A stretch of 64,000 nucleotides of DNA from NCBI RefSeq assembly GCF_019145355.1, contig NZ_JAHSTY010000001.1:558001-622000 (forward strand). Reading direction: 5' to 3'. The DNA is from Pseudomonas azadiae. Its GTDB lineage: Bacteria; Pseudomonadota; Gammaproteobacteria; Pseudomonadales; Pseudomonadaceae. This document shows positions 1 to 9,600 of the stretch, one piece after another (position 1 is the first letter of the stretch; each line of letters opens with the position of its first letter). The notes beneath the pieces are model-generated. The model was not told the origin of the DNA, did no database searches, and worked only from the letters and a program-made list of their open reading frames with translations. Made by a program: the position numbers and the translations under genes.

Positions 1-468
1 GACGCGATGCGTTCGGCCGCCCACCCGCACCGCCACTTCGGTGTCGACAGCCAGGGCCACCCGGCGATCATCCAGACCCCGGGCAACCCGGACACCCACC
101 TGGTGCTGCGCGGCGGCCACCGCGGGCCGAACTACGACGCGCATAACGTGGCGCAGGTCAAGCAAGATCTGGCCAAGTCCAAGGTGGCAGCGCGCCTCAT
201 GGTCGATTGCAGCCATGCCAACAGCGGCAAAGACCCGTTGCGTCAACCGACGGTGTTCAACGAGGTACTGGAGCAACGACTACAGGGTGACACGGCGCTG
301 ATCGGCATGATGCTCGAAAGTCATCTGTTCGAAGGCTGCCAACCGTTGAGCGCATCCATGAAATACGGCGTGTCCGTGACCGATGGTTGCCTGGGCTGGA
401 ATGCCACCGAGCAGTTGTTGCGCAGTGCGGCCGAGCGTTTGCGCAAACAGCACAAACCAACCGACTGA
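1..468 (+). CDS. 3-deoxy-7-phosphoheptulonate (DAHP) synthase, C-terminal part
   Basis: DAHP synthase condenses phosphoenolpyruvate with erythrose 4-phosphate, the first step of the shikimate pathway, in the cytoplasm. The reading frame is open from the first base, so the N-terminal half lies outside the window and about 155 residues remain of roughly 350 in the AroF/AroG/AroH family. Diagnostic blocks are GGHRGPNYDAHNV (substrate binding) and DCSHANSGKD, followed by the family-typical C-terminal stretch ESHLFEGCQP and SVTDGCLGW. The stop is followed after 9 bases by a REP palindrome. Which isozyme (Phe-, Tyr- or Trp-sensitive) cannot be told because the regulatory N-terminus is missing. Confidence 0.93.
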   Translation, partial: DAMRSAAHPHRHFGVDSQGHPAIIQTPGNPDTHLVLRGGHRGPNYDAHNVAQVKQDLAKSKVAARLMVDCSHANSGKDPLRQPTVFNEVLEQRLQGDTALIGMMLESHLFEGCQPLSASMKYGVSVTDGCLGWNATEQLLRSAAERLRKQHKPTD

Positions 469-477
469 TGAAGATCA

Positions 478-587
478 AAATGTGGGAGCGGCGGTGCGAC
501 GATTCGACTTGCTCGCGAAAGCGGTGTATCAGTGACAGATGTACTGACAGACCCACCGCCTTCGCGAGCAAGCCCGCTCCCACATTT
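478..587. repeat. REP palindrome pair with an embedded 17-mer
   Basis: The left arm starts AAATGTGGGAGCGG and the right arm ends CCGCTCCCACATTT, with matching inner parts TTGCTCGCGAA and TTCGCGAGCAA, so the two arms fold back on each other. The left arm carries CGGTGCGACGATTCGAC at 492-508 where the right arm predicts only GC. It lies just behind the DAHP synthase stop and may act as a transcript 3' end stabiliser. Confidence 0.85.
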
Positions 588-732
588 GGACTGTGTGCGA
601 TTCAGTACAAAGCCTGCGCACCTGAAGATTTGTGTCCTGAGGTAAAAAGTCCTTTTCGAATTCGGCGGTTTTTCCTAAGGAACGACGGGCGGATACTCGA
701 CTCCATTGTTCACAACCCTTCAGGAGTTACTG

Positions 733-1551
733 ATGTCTATCTCAACGCAAAACGTTCCGGCCTTCGGCCTTGGCACCTTCCGCCTGCAAGGCCAGGTGGT
801 GATCGATTCCGTCAGCACCGGCCTGGAACTGGGCTATCGCGCCATCGATACCGCGCAGATCTACGAGAACGAAGCCGAGGTGGGCCAGGCGATTGCGGGC
901 AGCGGCATTGCGCGCGACGAGCTGTTTATCACCAGCAAGATCTGGATCACCCATTTCGCCGAAGGCCAGTTGATTCCCAGCCTGCGTGAAAGCTTGCGCA
1001 AACTGAAAACCGACTACCTGGACCTGACCTTGATCCACTGGCCGTCGCCGGAAGACCAGGTGCCCGTCGCCCAATTCATGGGCCAACTGCTGGAAGCCAA
1101 GCGCCTGGGCCTGACCCGCCAGATCGGCATTTCCAATTTCACGGTCGACCTGATGAAGCAAGCGATTGCTGCCGTTGGGGCAGAACATATCGCCACCAAC
1201 CAGGTCGAGTTGCACCCCTACCTGCAGAATCGCAAGGTCGTTGAGTTCGCGACCGCCAACGGTATCCAGATCACTTCCTACATGACCCTGGCCTACGGCG
1301 AAGTGCTCAAGGACCCGGTGATCCAGCAAATCGCTGAGCGCCACAACGCTACGCCGGCACAAGTGGCCCTCACGTGGGCCATGCAGTTGGGTTATGCGGT
1401 CATTCCGTCGTCGACCAAACGCGCCAACCTGGAAAGCAACCTCAAGGCCCTGCAACTGACCTTGAGCGCTGCCGACATGGAGCAGCTCGCCGGGCTGGAT
1501 CGCGGCCATCGCCTGACCAGCCCCAAGGGTATCGCACCGAGATGGGATTAA
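733..1551 (+). CDS. dkgB: aldo/keto reductase, DkgB-like (2,5-diketo-D-gluconate reductase B type)
   Basis: A cytoplasmic NADPH-dependent aldo/keto reductase of 272 residues, close to the usual DkgB length of 267. The catalytic tetrad is visible: Asp39 and Tyr44 ([11 protein letters not shown]), Lys69 (ITSKIW) and His102 (TLIHWP). The NADP-binding end [14 protein letters not shown] is also present. In E. coli this family reduces 2,5-diketogluconate and methylglyoxal. The chosen ATG at 733 follows AGGAG at 722-726; the upstream in-frame start at 706 would add nine unconserved residues. It converges on the next gene with stop codons overlapping by four bases. The family is certain, the natural substrate is not. 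Confidence 0.85.
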   Translation: MSISTQNVPAFGLGTFRLQGQVVIDSVSTGLELGYRAIDTAQIYENEAEVGQAIAGSGIARDELFITSKIWITHFAEGQLIPSLRESLRKLKTDYLDLTLIHWPSPEDQVPVAQFMGQLLEAKRLGLTRQIGISNFTVDLMKQAIAAVGAEHIATNQVELHPYLQNRKVVEFATANGIQITSYMTLAYGEVLKDPVIQQIAERHNATPAQVALTWAMQLGYAVIPSSTKRANLESNLKALQLTLSAADMEQLAGLDRGHRLTSPKGIAPRWD

Positions 1552-1976
1552 GCCGCTGGCACGGCTGTGCGGGATAATTCCCGCAGCCAAGGCAACACCC
1601 GCAGGCCGGTAGTGGCCGCGGGTGGGTCGATGATGTCCATGAAGTGTTCAAGGCTGACATTGTCCGGTACGCCGGGCAACCGCACCAGCACCGCAGGCGT
1701 TGTACCGCCGGGCGCTTCAAGGCCCAGGTCCAGATGATCGTAGATCAGCACATGATGCGCCTGGGGCTGGGGTCCGCACGTGTCAACCGCCAGCGCGGCA
1801 TTGATGATCAGTACGTCAAAGGGCTGTGCCGGTATGGCGGTGAGCAATTGCACCTCTTCAAAGGTTTGCACCGGTACGATCCGGTGGTATCCCAACCGAT
1901 TAAGCATTTTTTCGATGTGCAGACGTTGCAGGTGCTGTTCATCGGCAATCAGGATGGTCAGTGCTTTGTTTGGCAT
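1548..1976 (-). CDS. stand-alone response-regulator receiver-like protein lacking the phospho-acceptor Asp
   Basis: A 142-residue protein made of one receiver-like domain and no output domain. It begins [20 protein letters not shown], which aligns with the acidic pocket of receivers (Asp12, Glu13). The block [10 protein letters not shown] places Asn59 exactly where the phosphorylated aspartate stands (pattern D-x4-D). It is therefore predicted not to be phosphorylated in the normal way and may be a pseudo-receiver that binds a partner. It lies 134 bases downstream of the BvgS-like kinase gene on the same strand, which suggests a link to that system. Its exact role is unknown; loss of function by drift is an alternative. 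Confidence 0.7.
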   Translation of the reverse strand: MPNKALTILIADEQHLQRLHIEKMLNRLGYHRIVPVQTFEEVQLLTAIPAQPFDVLIINAALAVDTCGPQPQAHHVLIYDHLDLGLEAPGGTTPAVLVRLPGVPDNVSLEHFMDIIDPPAATTGLRVLPWLRELSRTAVPAA

Positions 1977-2110
1977 GTCGAACCCCTGGGCAGGCAGTAC
2001 TCGTCAGTGAGTGCGGCCCATTTTCCAGACATATCCTGGAGGCAAAATCAGGCTTGTTCCCGTTCCATGTAGGAGTTCTCCCAAATTCACCGAATGGCTA
2101 TCCATTGGCG

Positions 2111-5100
2111 TCAGTCCCGCTTGATGTGCAGGCTCAGGCTATGCCGCAAACCGTCGATCGCTGTGCATAAAGCCTCAACCACTGGCGTCACTGCATCGCG
2201 GTCAGCATTTTCACATGCGCCTTCCAAGGCTTCACAGCAATTGACCAACGCCTGGGCCTTGACCATGCGAGCCCCACCTTTTATGCGATGAGCCAAGTCA
2301 TGCAGCGTGGCGAATTCCGCCTCATGCTGTTGCAGCGTCAGCAGCCGCGAGCGATCCTCTGCGAGACTACTGAGCAGAGCCGCCAGCAGCTCGTCGAGCA
2401 CAGAAGCGTCGCCGCTTGTCAACGAGGTCAGCGCGCTTAAATCACACACGGGTTCGTGCTCATCCCTGACGGCTGCTGCAGTGCGCGAGGCCAATGCCGC
2501 GCGCAAATCATCCAGCCCGGTCGGTTTGAACAGACAACCGTCCATGCCCGCTTGCCTGCAGCGCTCGGTCTCATCCGGCTGTGCATTGGCGGTAAAACCC
2601 AACAGCAGGCAGGGTGCCAGGCCACGCTGCTTCTCCTGGGCTCGGATATTACGCGCCAATGTGTAGCCATCCATGACCGGCATGTTGCTGTCGGTGATTA
2701 CCCCATCAAAGCTCCCGGCCAGCCACAGTGCCAAGCCCTTGGCGCCATCTTCGGCAGTGACGATGTCATGCCCCAGGAACCTCAACTGTCGAGACAGCAG
2801 CAGCCGGTTTGCCGGATAGTCATCGACCACCAACAGGTTCAATGCCTGCGTCGGTGGAACACGTTCGTCAGGCGGGGAAACCGGTGCCGCCGTGGTCACC
2901 GTCAGCGCCAACGTCACGTCCACCCGCGTCCCTTTGCCCAGCACACTGCTCAAGCGCAACTGGCCTCCCATCATTTCGCACAGGTTGCGGCTGATCACCA
3001 ATCCAAGGCCGGAGCCGCTGCGCGCCGATTGCTCATTATTGCTGGCCTGGAAAAACGCGCTGAACAAACCCTGCTGGTCTTCGGCGCTGATGCCAATGCC
3101 GGTGTCCTCCACATACAATCTCAGTTTCAACTGATCGCCGGGCAAAGCCGGTAGGCACTGGGCGCCCAAGCGCACCTGGCCGGCGGCGGTAAACTTGATG
3201 GCATTGCCCAGCAGATTGGACACCACTTGCTTGAAACGCAGAGGGTCGATCAGCACCTGTCGGTCGGTCAGCGGGTCGAACTCCACTTGCAGCGTCAACC
3301 CCTTGTCCCGCGCCAGCCCCTCGAAGACGCGCGCCACGGACGCCAACAGTTCGCGGAGGTTGGCAGGCGCCAGGGTCAGGGACAGGTGGCCGGACTCTAT
3401 CCGCGCAATATCCAAGATATCACCGATCAGTTCCAACAGGCTCCGGGACGCCATCGACGCCACCTCCAGCGCATCTTGATCGACGCGGCCCTGCTCGGCA
3501 TTTTTCTGGGCCAACTCGATCATGCCGATCACCGCATTCATGGGCGTACGGATCTCATGACTCATCGTTGCCAGAAAGGTGGTCTTGGCACGGTTAGCGG
3601 CGTCGGCCTCCTCTTTGGCCTCCTGTAACTGGCCCAACAGGCGCTGGCGTTCGCTGACATCGACCCAGCCGGCGATCATGCCCACGACGTTGCCGTTACT
3701 GTCACGGTACGGCAGCATCCACTGGTAGATGGTCAACACACCGCCACCGGGAACCTTGAGCACACGGTCCTGAATCTGCGGCTCGCCCCGCTCCATCAGG
3801 CTCAAGTAATCGGCATGGAACGACTGCGCCTGGGGCGGGTTGCCGGTGTCGGTTTGCACCACGGTCTTGCCAATCACGTCCTCCAGCTTGAAGCCAAACA
3901 CATCAAGGTAAGCGTTGTTGCAAGCCATCAAGCGGCCCTGACGATCACGCACGTAAATCGGGTGCGGCGTGCCATCGATCAGCACGCTCATAAAACGCAT
4001 CTGGTCGCTCAAGGCCCGCTCGGCCTGGGCGCGCTTGTGAATCAGATTACGCAGGTACAGCACCCAGCCCAGTGTGATCAGCAACAGCAGCGCAGCCAGG
4101 CCGAACCCTTGGATAATCACGTCGCGATGACGGTCCCAGTAGCTGTCTTCGATAATTATCTCGCTGCCCCAGCGGTTGGTCAGTTCGTCCATTTCTTCCG
4201 GCGTGATACTCAACAGCGCCTTTTCGAGGATCGAGTGCAGCTCCAGGTGGCTGCGATTGACACCGAAGGCAATCCGCGCGGGTTCCGTACCGACGGTACT
4301 GGTGATATGCAAGCGATCACGGAAATGGCGCGCGATCATGTAGCGTGCACTGATCAGCGAAATAACGGTTGCATCCGCACCGCCCTTGGCGACCAAATCC
4401 ATGGCCTGCTCAGGGTTCTCGACATTGACAAATTCGATGCCTGGATAGGCTCGGGCAATTTGCGCGGCAAGGCTGTTGCCGCCAATAAACGCCAGGCGTT
4501 TGTCGGGCATGTCCTCCAGCGTCACCAAGTGCTCGTCTCCGGCGCGCGCCACCAGCACATAGGGGCTGGAGAGGTACGGCCGGGTAAAGCTCAGCTTTTC
4601 CGAGCGCTCGACGCTCGGCGTGATCACCGCCAGCATATCCACTTTACCGCTACTGACCTCGTCGATCTGTTGAGACAGCGAACTGCCCTGCACCACTTCA
4701 AACTTCAAACCCGTGCGCAAACTGATCCGCGACAGCAGCTCGTCGCTCAACCCGACAAACTGCCCTCGCTCAGTGAAGAATGACAGCGGCACGAACTTGT
4801 CGAGCGCCGCAACGGTCACCCTTGGATGCTTCTCCATCCAGCGCTGCTCATTCTCACTCAGGCGCAACCGGTCGGCGGCCAGGAAACCACTGTCGCCGGC
4901 GCTCCAGCGGCGCAGGATTTCCATCTGCAGGCCAGCCGGGATAACGGCCAGCGCGGCGTTGATGATGTTCAGCAGGCGGATGTTGTCCTCGGTGAAAGCA
5001 AACCCGAACGGGTTGACCTCCAGTGCGGAAAAATCTGCCATGCGGACATTATTGAGATGGTTCTTGTTGATCAGGTAGCGGGTGCTGATGGCGTCGCCCA

Positions 5101-5728
5101 GATAGACATCGGCCTGGCCGAACGCCACGGCGCCAATGGCTTGGTGGGTCGAGCCATACAGCAGCAACTGCGCCTTCGGGTAAAAGGCTTGGACCGCGTC
5201 CGGCTGCATGTAGTGGTAGAGCATCGCTACACGCTTGCCCGCCAGGTCAGCGCTCAATGAATGGCTGTCACCCGCACGGGTCACCAGTACGGGTTGATCA
5301 TTGGCATACGAGCGCGACAGTACCAGGTCCGTATCCGCCGCTTCATAGCCATTGGCCGAGCCGACCAGATCCACCTCGCCCCGCTTGAGTGCTTCAATCA
5401 CTTCATCGCGGGTGTCGTAGCGTCGGACCTCGATAGGGATGTTTAAAATAAGGCTGACCAGCCACGTATAGTCAGCGGTGATCCCTTCAAAATCATTGTC
5501 GTTGCTCAGGTCGAAAGGTGCGTAGTCCGGCGCCGACACCCCCATCACCAGCAGGCGCCGCTCGCGCAGCCAGCGCCAGTCGCTTTCTTCAAGCTCCAGG
5601 CGTGGGTTTTCGAGGGTGGAATGGCCGAAGAGCCGCAGTGCATGTGGCTCATCCAGGGCCATCGCTGCACCGGGCAGCAGCCCCGTCAGCAAGATGACCG
5701 TGACGATCAACAGCCGCGCGGTGTTCAT
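2111..5728 (-). CDS. BvgS/EvgS-like unorthodox hybrid sensor histidine kinase
   Basis: An inner-membrane sensor kinase of 1205 residues. The order is signal peptide (about 1-24), two periplasmic Venus-flytrap domains of the SBP_bac_3 type (about 55-280 and 305-525), one membrane helix (about 540-565), a PAS domain (about 580-700), HisKA with the phospho-histidine near residue 722 in SHEIRTPMN, and an HATPase with GSGLGLVIS. A receiver (DGVITDSNMPVMDGY) and a C-terminal Hpt domain (LAHRIKGGARM) complete a four-step phosphorelay as in BvgS and EvgS. It starts one base after the stop of the response regulator gene, so the two are co-transcribed. The ligand is unknown; in this family the flytraps usually sense small molecules or pH. 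Confidence 0.93.
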   Translation of the reverse strand: MNTARLLIVTVILLTGLLPGAAMALDEPHALRLFGHSTLENPRLELEESDWRWLRERRLLVMGVSAPDYAPFDLSNDNDFEGITADYTWLVSLILNIPIEVRRYDTRDEVIEALKRGEVDLVGSANGYEAADTDLVLSRSYANDQPVLVTRAGDSHSLSADLAGKRVAMLYHYMQPDAVQAFYPKAQLLLYGSTHQAIGAVAFGQADVYLGDAISTRYLINKNHLNNVRMADFSALEVNPFGFAFTEDNIRLLNIINAALAVIPAGLQMEILRRWSAGDSGFLAADRLRLSENEQRWMEKHPRVTVAALDKFVPLSFFTERGQFVGLSDELLSRISLRTGLKFEVVQGSSLSQQIDEVSSGKVDMLAVITPSVERSEKLSFTRPYLSSPYVLVARAGDEHLVTLEDMPDKRLAFIGGNSLAAQIARAYPGIEFVNVENPEQAMDLVAKGGADATVISLISARYMIARHFRDRLHITSTVGTEPARIAFGVNRSHLELHSILEKALLSITPEEMDELTNRWGSEIIIEDSYWDRHRDVIIQGFGLAALLLLITLGWVLYLRNLIHKRAQAERALSDQMRFMSVLIDGTPHPIYVRDRQGRLMACNNAYLDVFGFKLEDVIGKTVVQTDTGNPPQAQSFHADYLSLMERGEPQIQDRVLKVPGGGVLTIYQWMLPYRDSNGNVVGMIAGWVDVSERQRLLGQLQEAKEEADAANRAKTTFLATMSHEIRTPMNAVIGMIELAQKNAEQGRVDQDALEVASMASRSLLELIGDILDIARIESGHLSLTLAPANLRELLASVARVFEGLARDKGLTLQVEFDPLTDRQVLIDPLRFKQVVSNLLGNAIKFTAAGQVRLGAQCLPALPGDQLKLRLYVEDTGIGISAEDQQGLFSAFFQASNNEQSARSGSGLGLVISRNLCEMMGGQLRLSSVLGKGTRVDVTLALTVTTAAPVSPPDERVPPTQALNLLVVDDYPANRLLLSRQLRFLGHDIVTAEDGAKGLALWLAGSFDGVITDSNMPVMDGYTLARNIRAQEKQRGLAPCLLLGFTANAQPDETERCRQAGMDGCLFKPTGLDDLRAALASRTAAAVRDEHEPVCDLSALTSLTSGDASVLDELLAALLSSLAEDRSRLLTLQQHEAEFATLHDLAHRIKGGARMVKAQALVNCCEALEGACENADRDAVTPVVEALCTAIDGLRHSLSLHIKRD

Positions 5729-5729
5729 T

Positions 5730-6356
5730 TCAGATCAGATGATTGCGCTGAGCGAACTTGGACAGGTGCACCACCGAGGACATACGCAACTTCTCCTTGA
5801 GTCGCGTCTTGTAGGTGCTGATGGTCTTGTGGCTCAGCAGCATGTCCTCGGCGATTTCCTTGTTGCCCAGGCCCAGGGCGAGTTTTTGCAGCACCGTCAA
5901 TTCGCGGTCGGACAGCGCGTCCACCAGTTCCTTTTCGGTCGTCTGCAAATCGTCGCGGCGTACTGAACTGGTGGCCACGCTGGGGAAGCAACTGTAACCG
6001 GACCTGATCGCCCTGATCGCCTTCTGCAGTTCATCGAGTTCACCTGTCTTGTTGACAAAGCCCATCGCCCCCGCACGCATGCAGCGGGTCGAGAAGAACA
6101 CGGCCAGGTACGAGGTCAGCACCAGAATTTTGCAAGGCAGGCCCAGCGCCTTGATCCGAGTGATCACCTCAAGCCCGCCAAGCTTGGGCATTGCCAGGTC
6201 GAGGATGACCAGATCCACGCGCTGCTCACGCGCAAGCTGCATGGCGTCGGCGCCGTTGCCGGCTTCATAGATTTCATCGAAGCCTTCCTGCTTCAGCAGG
6301 TACTTCACGGTGGCGCGTATAAAAGGGTGATCATCAACAATTAACGCTTTGCTCAT
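5730..6356 (-). CDS. LuxR/FixJ-type response regulator, BvgA/EvgA-like
   Basis: A 208-residue DNA-binding response regulator. The receiver has Asp8, Asp9 and the phospho-acceptor Asp53 (LVILDLAMP), with the Lys in FVNKTGEL. The C-terminal LuxR-type helix-turn-helix runs from about 148 (LSDRELTVLQ) through GNKEIAEDMLLSHKTIST to the end. It is the obvious partner of the hybrid kinase that follows it by one base. The start at 6356 is set by the conserved MSKALIVDDHP beginning and a GGGGAG ribosome binding site; a longer frame reaching 6503 has no family support. Target genes are not visible. Confidence 0.92.
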   Translation of the reverse strand: MSKALIVDDHPFIRATVKYLLKQEGFDEIYEAGNGADAMQLAREQRVDLVILDLAMPKLGGLEVITRIKALGLPCKILVLTSYLAVFFSTRCMRAGAMGFVNKTGELDELQKAIRAIRSGYSCFPSVATSSVRRDDLQTTEKELVDALSDRELTVLQKLALGLGNKEIAEDMLLSHKTISTYKTRLKEKLRMSSVVHLSKFAQRNHLI

Positions 6357-6672
6357 AAGACTCCCCGAGGGATCAGTACGCTTACATATCACACGGGACC
6401 TATCTACCTGTGAGAAGTAACAGTTCCGACAAACGGTGCTGATTACTCTGCATGACACTTCAGGCAGTACAGACCCCTCCTTTTGATAAAGCACGGTAAA
6501 CACGTAGAGCTACGCCCTTGTTCCCGGGGCGCAAGCGTGCAACCTTAGCAATGGCTTGCCTTATAAAATGAAGGGATAGTCTCAATTGCTTGTAGGACTT
6601 TTCCTCGCTATAGCATAGTAGGCCTTGTGGCGATGAACGCCCGACAGCGGGGACTGACGGGCGCATCCTCGG
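6357..6672. other. intergenic region upstream of the response regulator gene
   Basis: This 316-base gap lies between the mgtA stop and the response regulator start, both on the minus strand. It is AT-richer than its surroundings around 6480-6610 and presumably holds the promoter of the two-component operon. A hairpin with CGCCCG/CGGGCG arms sits just after the mgtA stop (about 6637-6662) but lacks a U tract. No ORF with a convincing ribosome binding site was seen. Confidence 0.4.
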
Positions 6673-9378
6673 TTATTGCCAGCCAAACTTACGGATGTAG
6701 TAGCCCTTCACCGCCTGGGTCAGGCCCATGTAGGCCAGCAGGATCAGGGGCAGGAACACGAAGTACAGCGATGGCAGCGCCTGCAACTTGAAGTAGTGCG
6801 CCAGCGGCCCCATCGGCAGGAAAATCCCCACCGCCATGATCCCCCCGGTCATCACCATCAATGGCATTGCCGCACGGCTTTGCAGGAAGGGAATTTTCGG
6901 CGTACGAATCATGTGCACGATCAGCGTCTGGGTCAGCAGCCCCACCACGAACCAGCCGGACTGAAACAAGGTCTGGTGGTCGGGCGTGTTGGCATCGAAA
7001 ACGTACCACATGAGCAAAAACGTGATGATGTCGAAGATCGAACTGATCGGCCCGAAAAACAGCATGAAACGCCCGACATCGCCCGGTTGCCAGCGTTGTG
7101 GTTTGCTGAGCATTTCTGCATCGACGTTATCGAACGGGATCGCGATCTGTGAAATGTCGTACAGCAGGTTCTGCACCAGCAGATGCATCGGCAGCATCGG
7201 CAGGAACGGAATGAACGCGCTGGCCACCAGCACCGAGAACACATTGCCGAAGTTGGAACTGGCAGTCATCTTGATGTACTTGAGCATGTTGGCGAAGGTA
7301 CGGCGGCCTTCCAGCACACCCTCCTCCAGAATCATCAGGCTCTTTTCCAGCAGGATGATGTCAGCGGCTTCCTTGGCGATATCCACCGCACTGTCCACCG
7401 AAATACCGATATCCGCCGTGCGCAGCGCTGGCGCGTCGTTGATGCCATCGCCCATGAAGCCCACCACATGCCCGTTGGCCTTGAGCAGACGTACGATGCG
7501 CTCCTTGTGGGACGGCGTCAGCCTGGCAAACACATTGGTGATTTCTACAGCCTTGGCCAGCTCGGCGTCGGTCATGTCTTCTATATCGTTGCCCATCAGC
7601 AGGCCCTGTTGCTCAAGGCCCACTTCGCGGCAGATCTTTGCGGTGACCAGTTCGTTGTCGCCGGTCAGCACTTTTACTGCGACACCGTGGGCTTTGAGGG
7701 CCTTGAGGGCCGGCGCGGTGCTTTCCTTCGGCGGGTCGAGGAAGGCCACGTAGCCGATCAGCGTGAGGTTTTTCTCATCCGCCAGGCTGTAGGTGTCGCG
7801 CCCCGGCGCCATCGGTTGCGCCGCCACGGCGACCACGCGCAGGCCTTCTTCGTTGAACGCGGCGGTGACTTGGCGAATACGTGCCAGCAATTCGTCGCTC
7901 AGTGCCTCGTTGGTCTCGCCATGGCGCACAGCGCTGCACACCGAGAGCACTTCCTCCACCGCTCCCTTGCAGATCAACAAGTGCGGTAAACCTTGCTGCG
8001 CCACCACCACCGACATGCGGCGGCGGTTGAAGTCGAACGGGATCTCATCGACCTTGTGGAACGCAGTGCCGACCTTCAGCTCGCGATGGACCTCCACGTG
8101 CTCCAGCACCGCCACGTCCAGCAGGTTTTTCAGGCCGGTCTGGTAGTAGCTGTTGAGGTAGGCCATTTCCAGTACGTCGTCGGACTCTTTACCCCACACG
8201 TCGACATGGCGTGCCAGGAAGATCCGGTCCTGGGTCAGCGTGCCGGTCTTGTCGGTGCACAGCACGTCCATGGCGCCGAAGTTCTGGATCGCATCCAGGC
8301 GCTTGACGATGACTTTTTTGCGCGACAGAAACACCGCGCCCTTGGCCAGGGTGGACGTGACGATCATCGGCAGCATTTCCGGGGTCAGGCCCACGGCAAT
8401 CGACAGCGCGAACAGCAGCGCTTCGGTCCAATCCCCCTTGGTGAAGCCGTTGATAAACAGCACCAACGGCGCCATCACGAACATGAAGCGGATCAGCAAC
8501 CAACTGACCTTGTTGACGCCCTGCTGGAACGAGGTGGTCGCGCGGTCGGTGGCCGTGACGCGCTGTGCCAATGCGCCGAAGTAGGTGCTATTGCCGGTGG
8601 TCAGAATCACCGCCGTCGCCGCGCCGGACACCACGTTTGTGCCCATGAACAGGATGTTTTCCAAGTCCAGCGGGTTGCGGGTCTTGGCGTCCTGTTGCTC
8701 GGCGAACTTCTCCACCGGCATCGATTCCCCGGTCATTGCCGCCTGGCTCACGAACAGGTCCTTGGCAGTGAGCACGCGGCAATCGGCGGGGATCATATCC
8801 CCAGCCGACAGCACGATGAGGTCACCCGGCACCAGTTGCTTGATCGGCAATTCGACGCGTTTGGCTTCGTCCCGGCGCAGCACCGTGGCGGTATTGCTCA
8901 CCATCGCCTTGAGGGCATCGGCGGCCTTGTTGGACTTGGCCTCCTGCCAGAAACGCAGCAATGTCGACAGCACCACCATGGAGAAAATCACCGTGGCGGC
9001 CTTCATGTCTTCGGTCAGCCAGGAAATCACCGCCAGCAGCGTCAGCAGCAGGTTGAACGGGTTTTTGTAGCAGTGCCAGAGGTGCATCCACCAAGGCAGC
9101 GGCTGCTCGTGCTCGACTTCGTTGAGGCCGTATTGCACGCGCAGTGCGTCGGCTTCCTGGGTGTTCAGACCCTCGCCATGACTGCCCAGCGTACCGAGCA
9201 ATTGCACAGCACTGTTGTTGGCCGCAGCGACCAGGGTTTGCGCCAGGGTCGGCGGTACTTCGCGGCTGACGCTGGCGTCGGTCACGGTTTCAAGCATCGC
9301 CAGGCGGCGGAAATGCCGGGCGATGTGCCGGGTCCGCAGAAAGCCGGCAAAGAACTCTTTCAAGACAGTGAAGTTCAT
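6673..9378 (-). CDS. mgtA: Mg2+-importing P-type ATPase (MgtA/MgtB family)
   Basis: An inner-membrane P3B-type ATPase of 901 residues, matching MgtA length (about 900), that brings Mg2+ into the cell with ATP hydrolysis. It shows the TGES actuator motif (AAMTGESMPVE), the phosphorylation loop CTDKTGTLTQDR and the hinge GDGINDAP. The N-terminus is cytoplasmic and the last third carries the M5-M10 helices with the family-typical MLPMHLLVQNLLYDISQ. The start follows AGGAG eight bases upstream. A leader of more than 200 bases with nested stems precedes it, which fits Mg2+-dependent control of mgtA in enterobacteria, although the leader sequence itself is not one I recognise. Confidence 0.95.
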   Translation of the reverse strand: MNFTVLKEFFAGFLRTRHIARHFRRLAMLETVTDASVSREVPPTLAQTLVAAANNSAVQLLGTLGSHGEGLNTQEADALRVQYGLNEVEHEQPLPWWMHLWHCYKNPFNLLLTLLAVISWLTEDMKAATVIFSMVVLSTLLRFWQEAKSNKAADALKAMVSNTATVLRRDEAKRVELPIKQLVPGDLIVLSAGDMIPADCRVLTAKDLFVSQAAMTGESMPVEKFAEQQDAKTRNPLDLENILFMGTNVVSGAATAVILTTGNSTYFGALAQRVTATDRATTSFQQGVNKVSWLLIRFMFVMAPLVLFINGFTKGDWTEALLFALSIAVGLTPEMLPMIVTSTLAKGAVFLSRKKVIVKRLDAIQNFGAMDVLCTDKTGTLTQDRIFLARHVDVWGKESDDVLEMAYLNSYYQTGLKNLLDVAVLEHVEVHRELKVGTAFHKVDEIPFDFNRRRMSVVVAQQGLPHLLICKGAVEEVLSVCSAVRHGETNEALSDELLARIRQVTAAFNEEGLRVVAVAAQPMAPGRDTYSLADEKNLTLIGYVAFLDPPKESTAPALKALKAHGVAVKVLTGDNELVTAKICREVGLEQQGLLMGNDIEDMTDAELAKAVEITNVFARLTPSHKERIVRLLKANGHVVGFMGDGINDAPALRTADIGISVDSAVDIAKEAADIILLEKSLMILEEGVLEGRRTFANMLKYIKMTASSNFGNVFSVLVASAFIPFLPMLPMHLLVQNLLYDISQIAIPFDNVDAEMLSKPQRWQPGDVGRFMLFFGPISSIFDIITFLLMWYVFDANTPDHQTLFQSGWFVVGLLTQTLIVHMIRTPKIPFLQSRAAMPLMVMTGGIMAVGIFLPMGPLAHYFKLQALPSLYFVFLPLILLAYMGLTQAVKGYYIRKFGWQ

Positions 9379-9600
9379 GGTGTTACTCCTGCGCGAGGAA
9401 ACCGTCGTGCAGGTACGGCCGTCTGCACCGCGCCCGCTTCATAGGCACAGTCAGCTTGGCCCGCCCGCCGCAAAAGGCAGGCGCGTCCGTAGCATCCCGA
9501 GGTCAGTCAGGTGCTGGTCAGCGTCGATGAGAGGGATTCGGGGCAACGGCCAGGAATGGCCGTTGCCGGGATGCCGCTTCTCGCTTTTTATTGGCGAGAC
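9379..9600 (-). promoter_or_regulatory. candidate structured 5' leader of mgtA
   Basis: On the minus strand a perfect 10-bp hairpin (GGCAACGGCC with its complement, 9542-9567, loop of six) is stacked directly on one side of a long-range stem GCATCCC/GGGATGC (9492-9498 with 9568-9574). About 43 bases remain between them on the other side for a further branch. A small TCTCGC/GCGAGA stem lies just upstream. This multibranch layout ahead of a Mg2+ transporter suggests an ion-responsive leader. It does not match the M-box or yybP-ykoY consensus as I know them. Direct evidence is only the pairing. Confidence 0.45.

Noticed and set aside
9379..9600. M-box or yybP-ykoY riboswitch
   Set aside because: The conserved core sequences of these classes, as I know them, are not visible, so only a generic structured leader is claimed.
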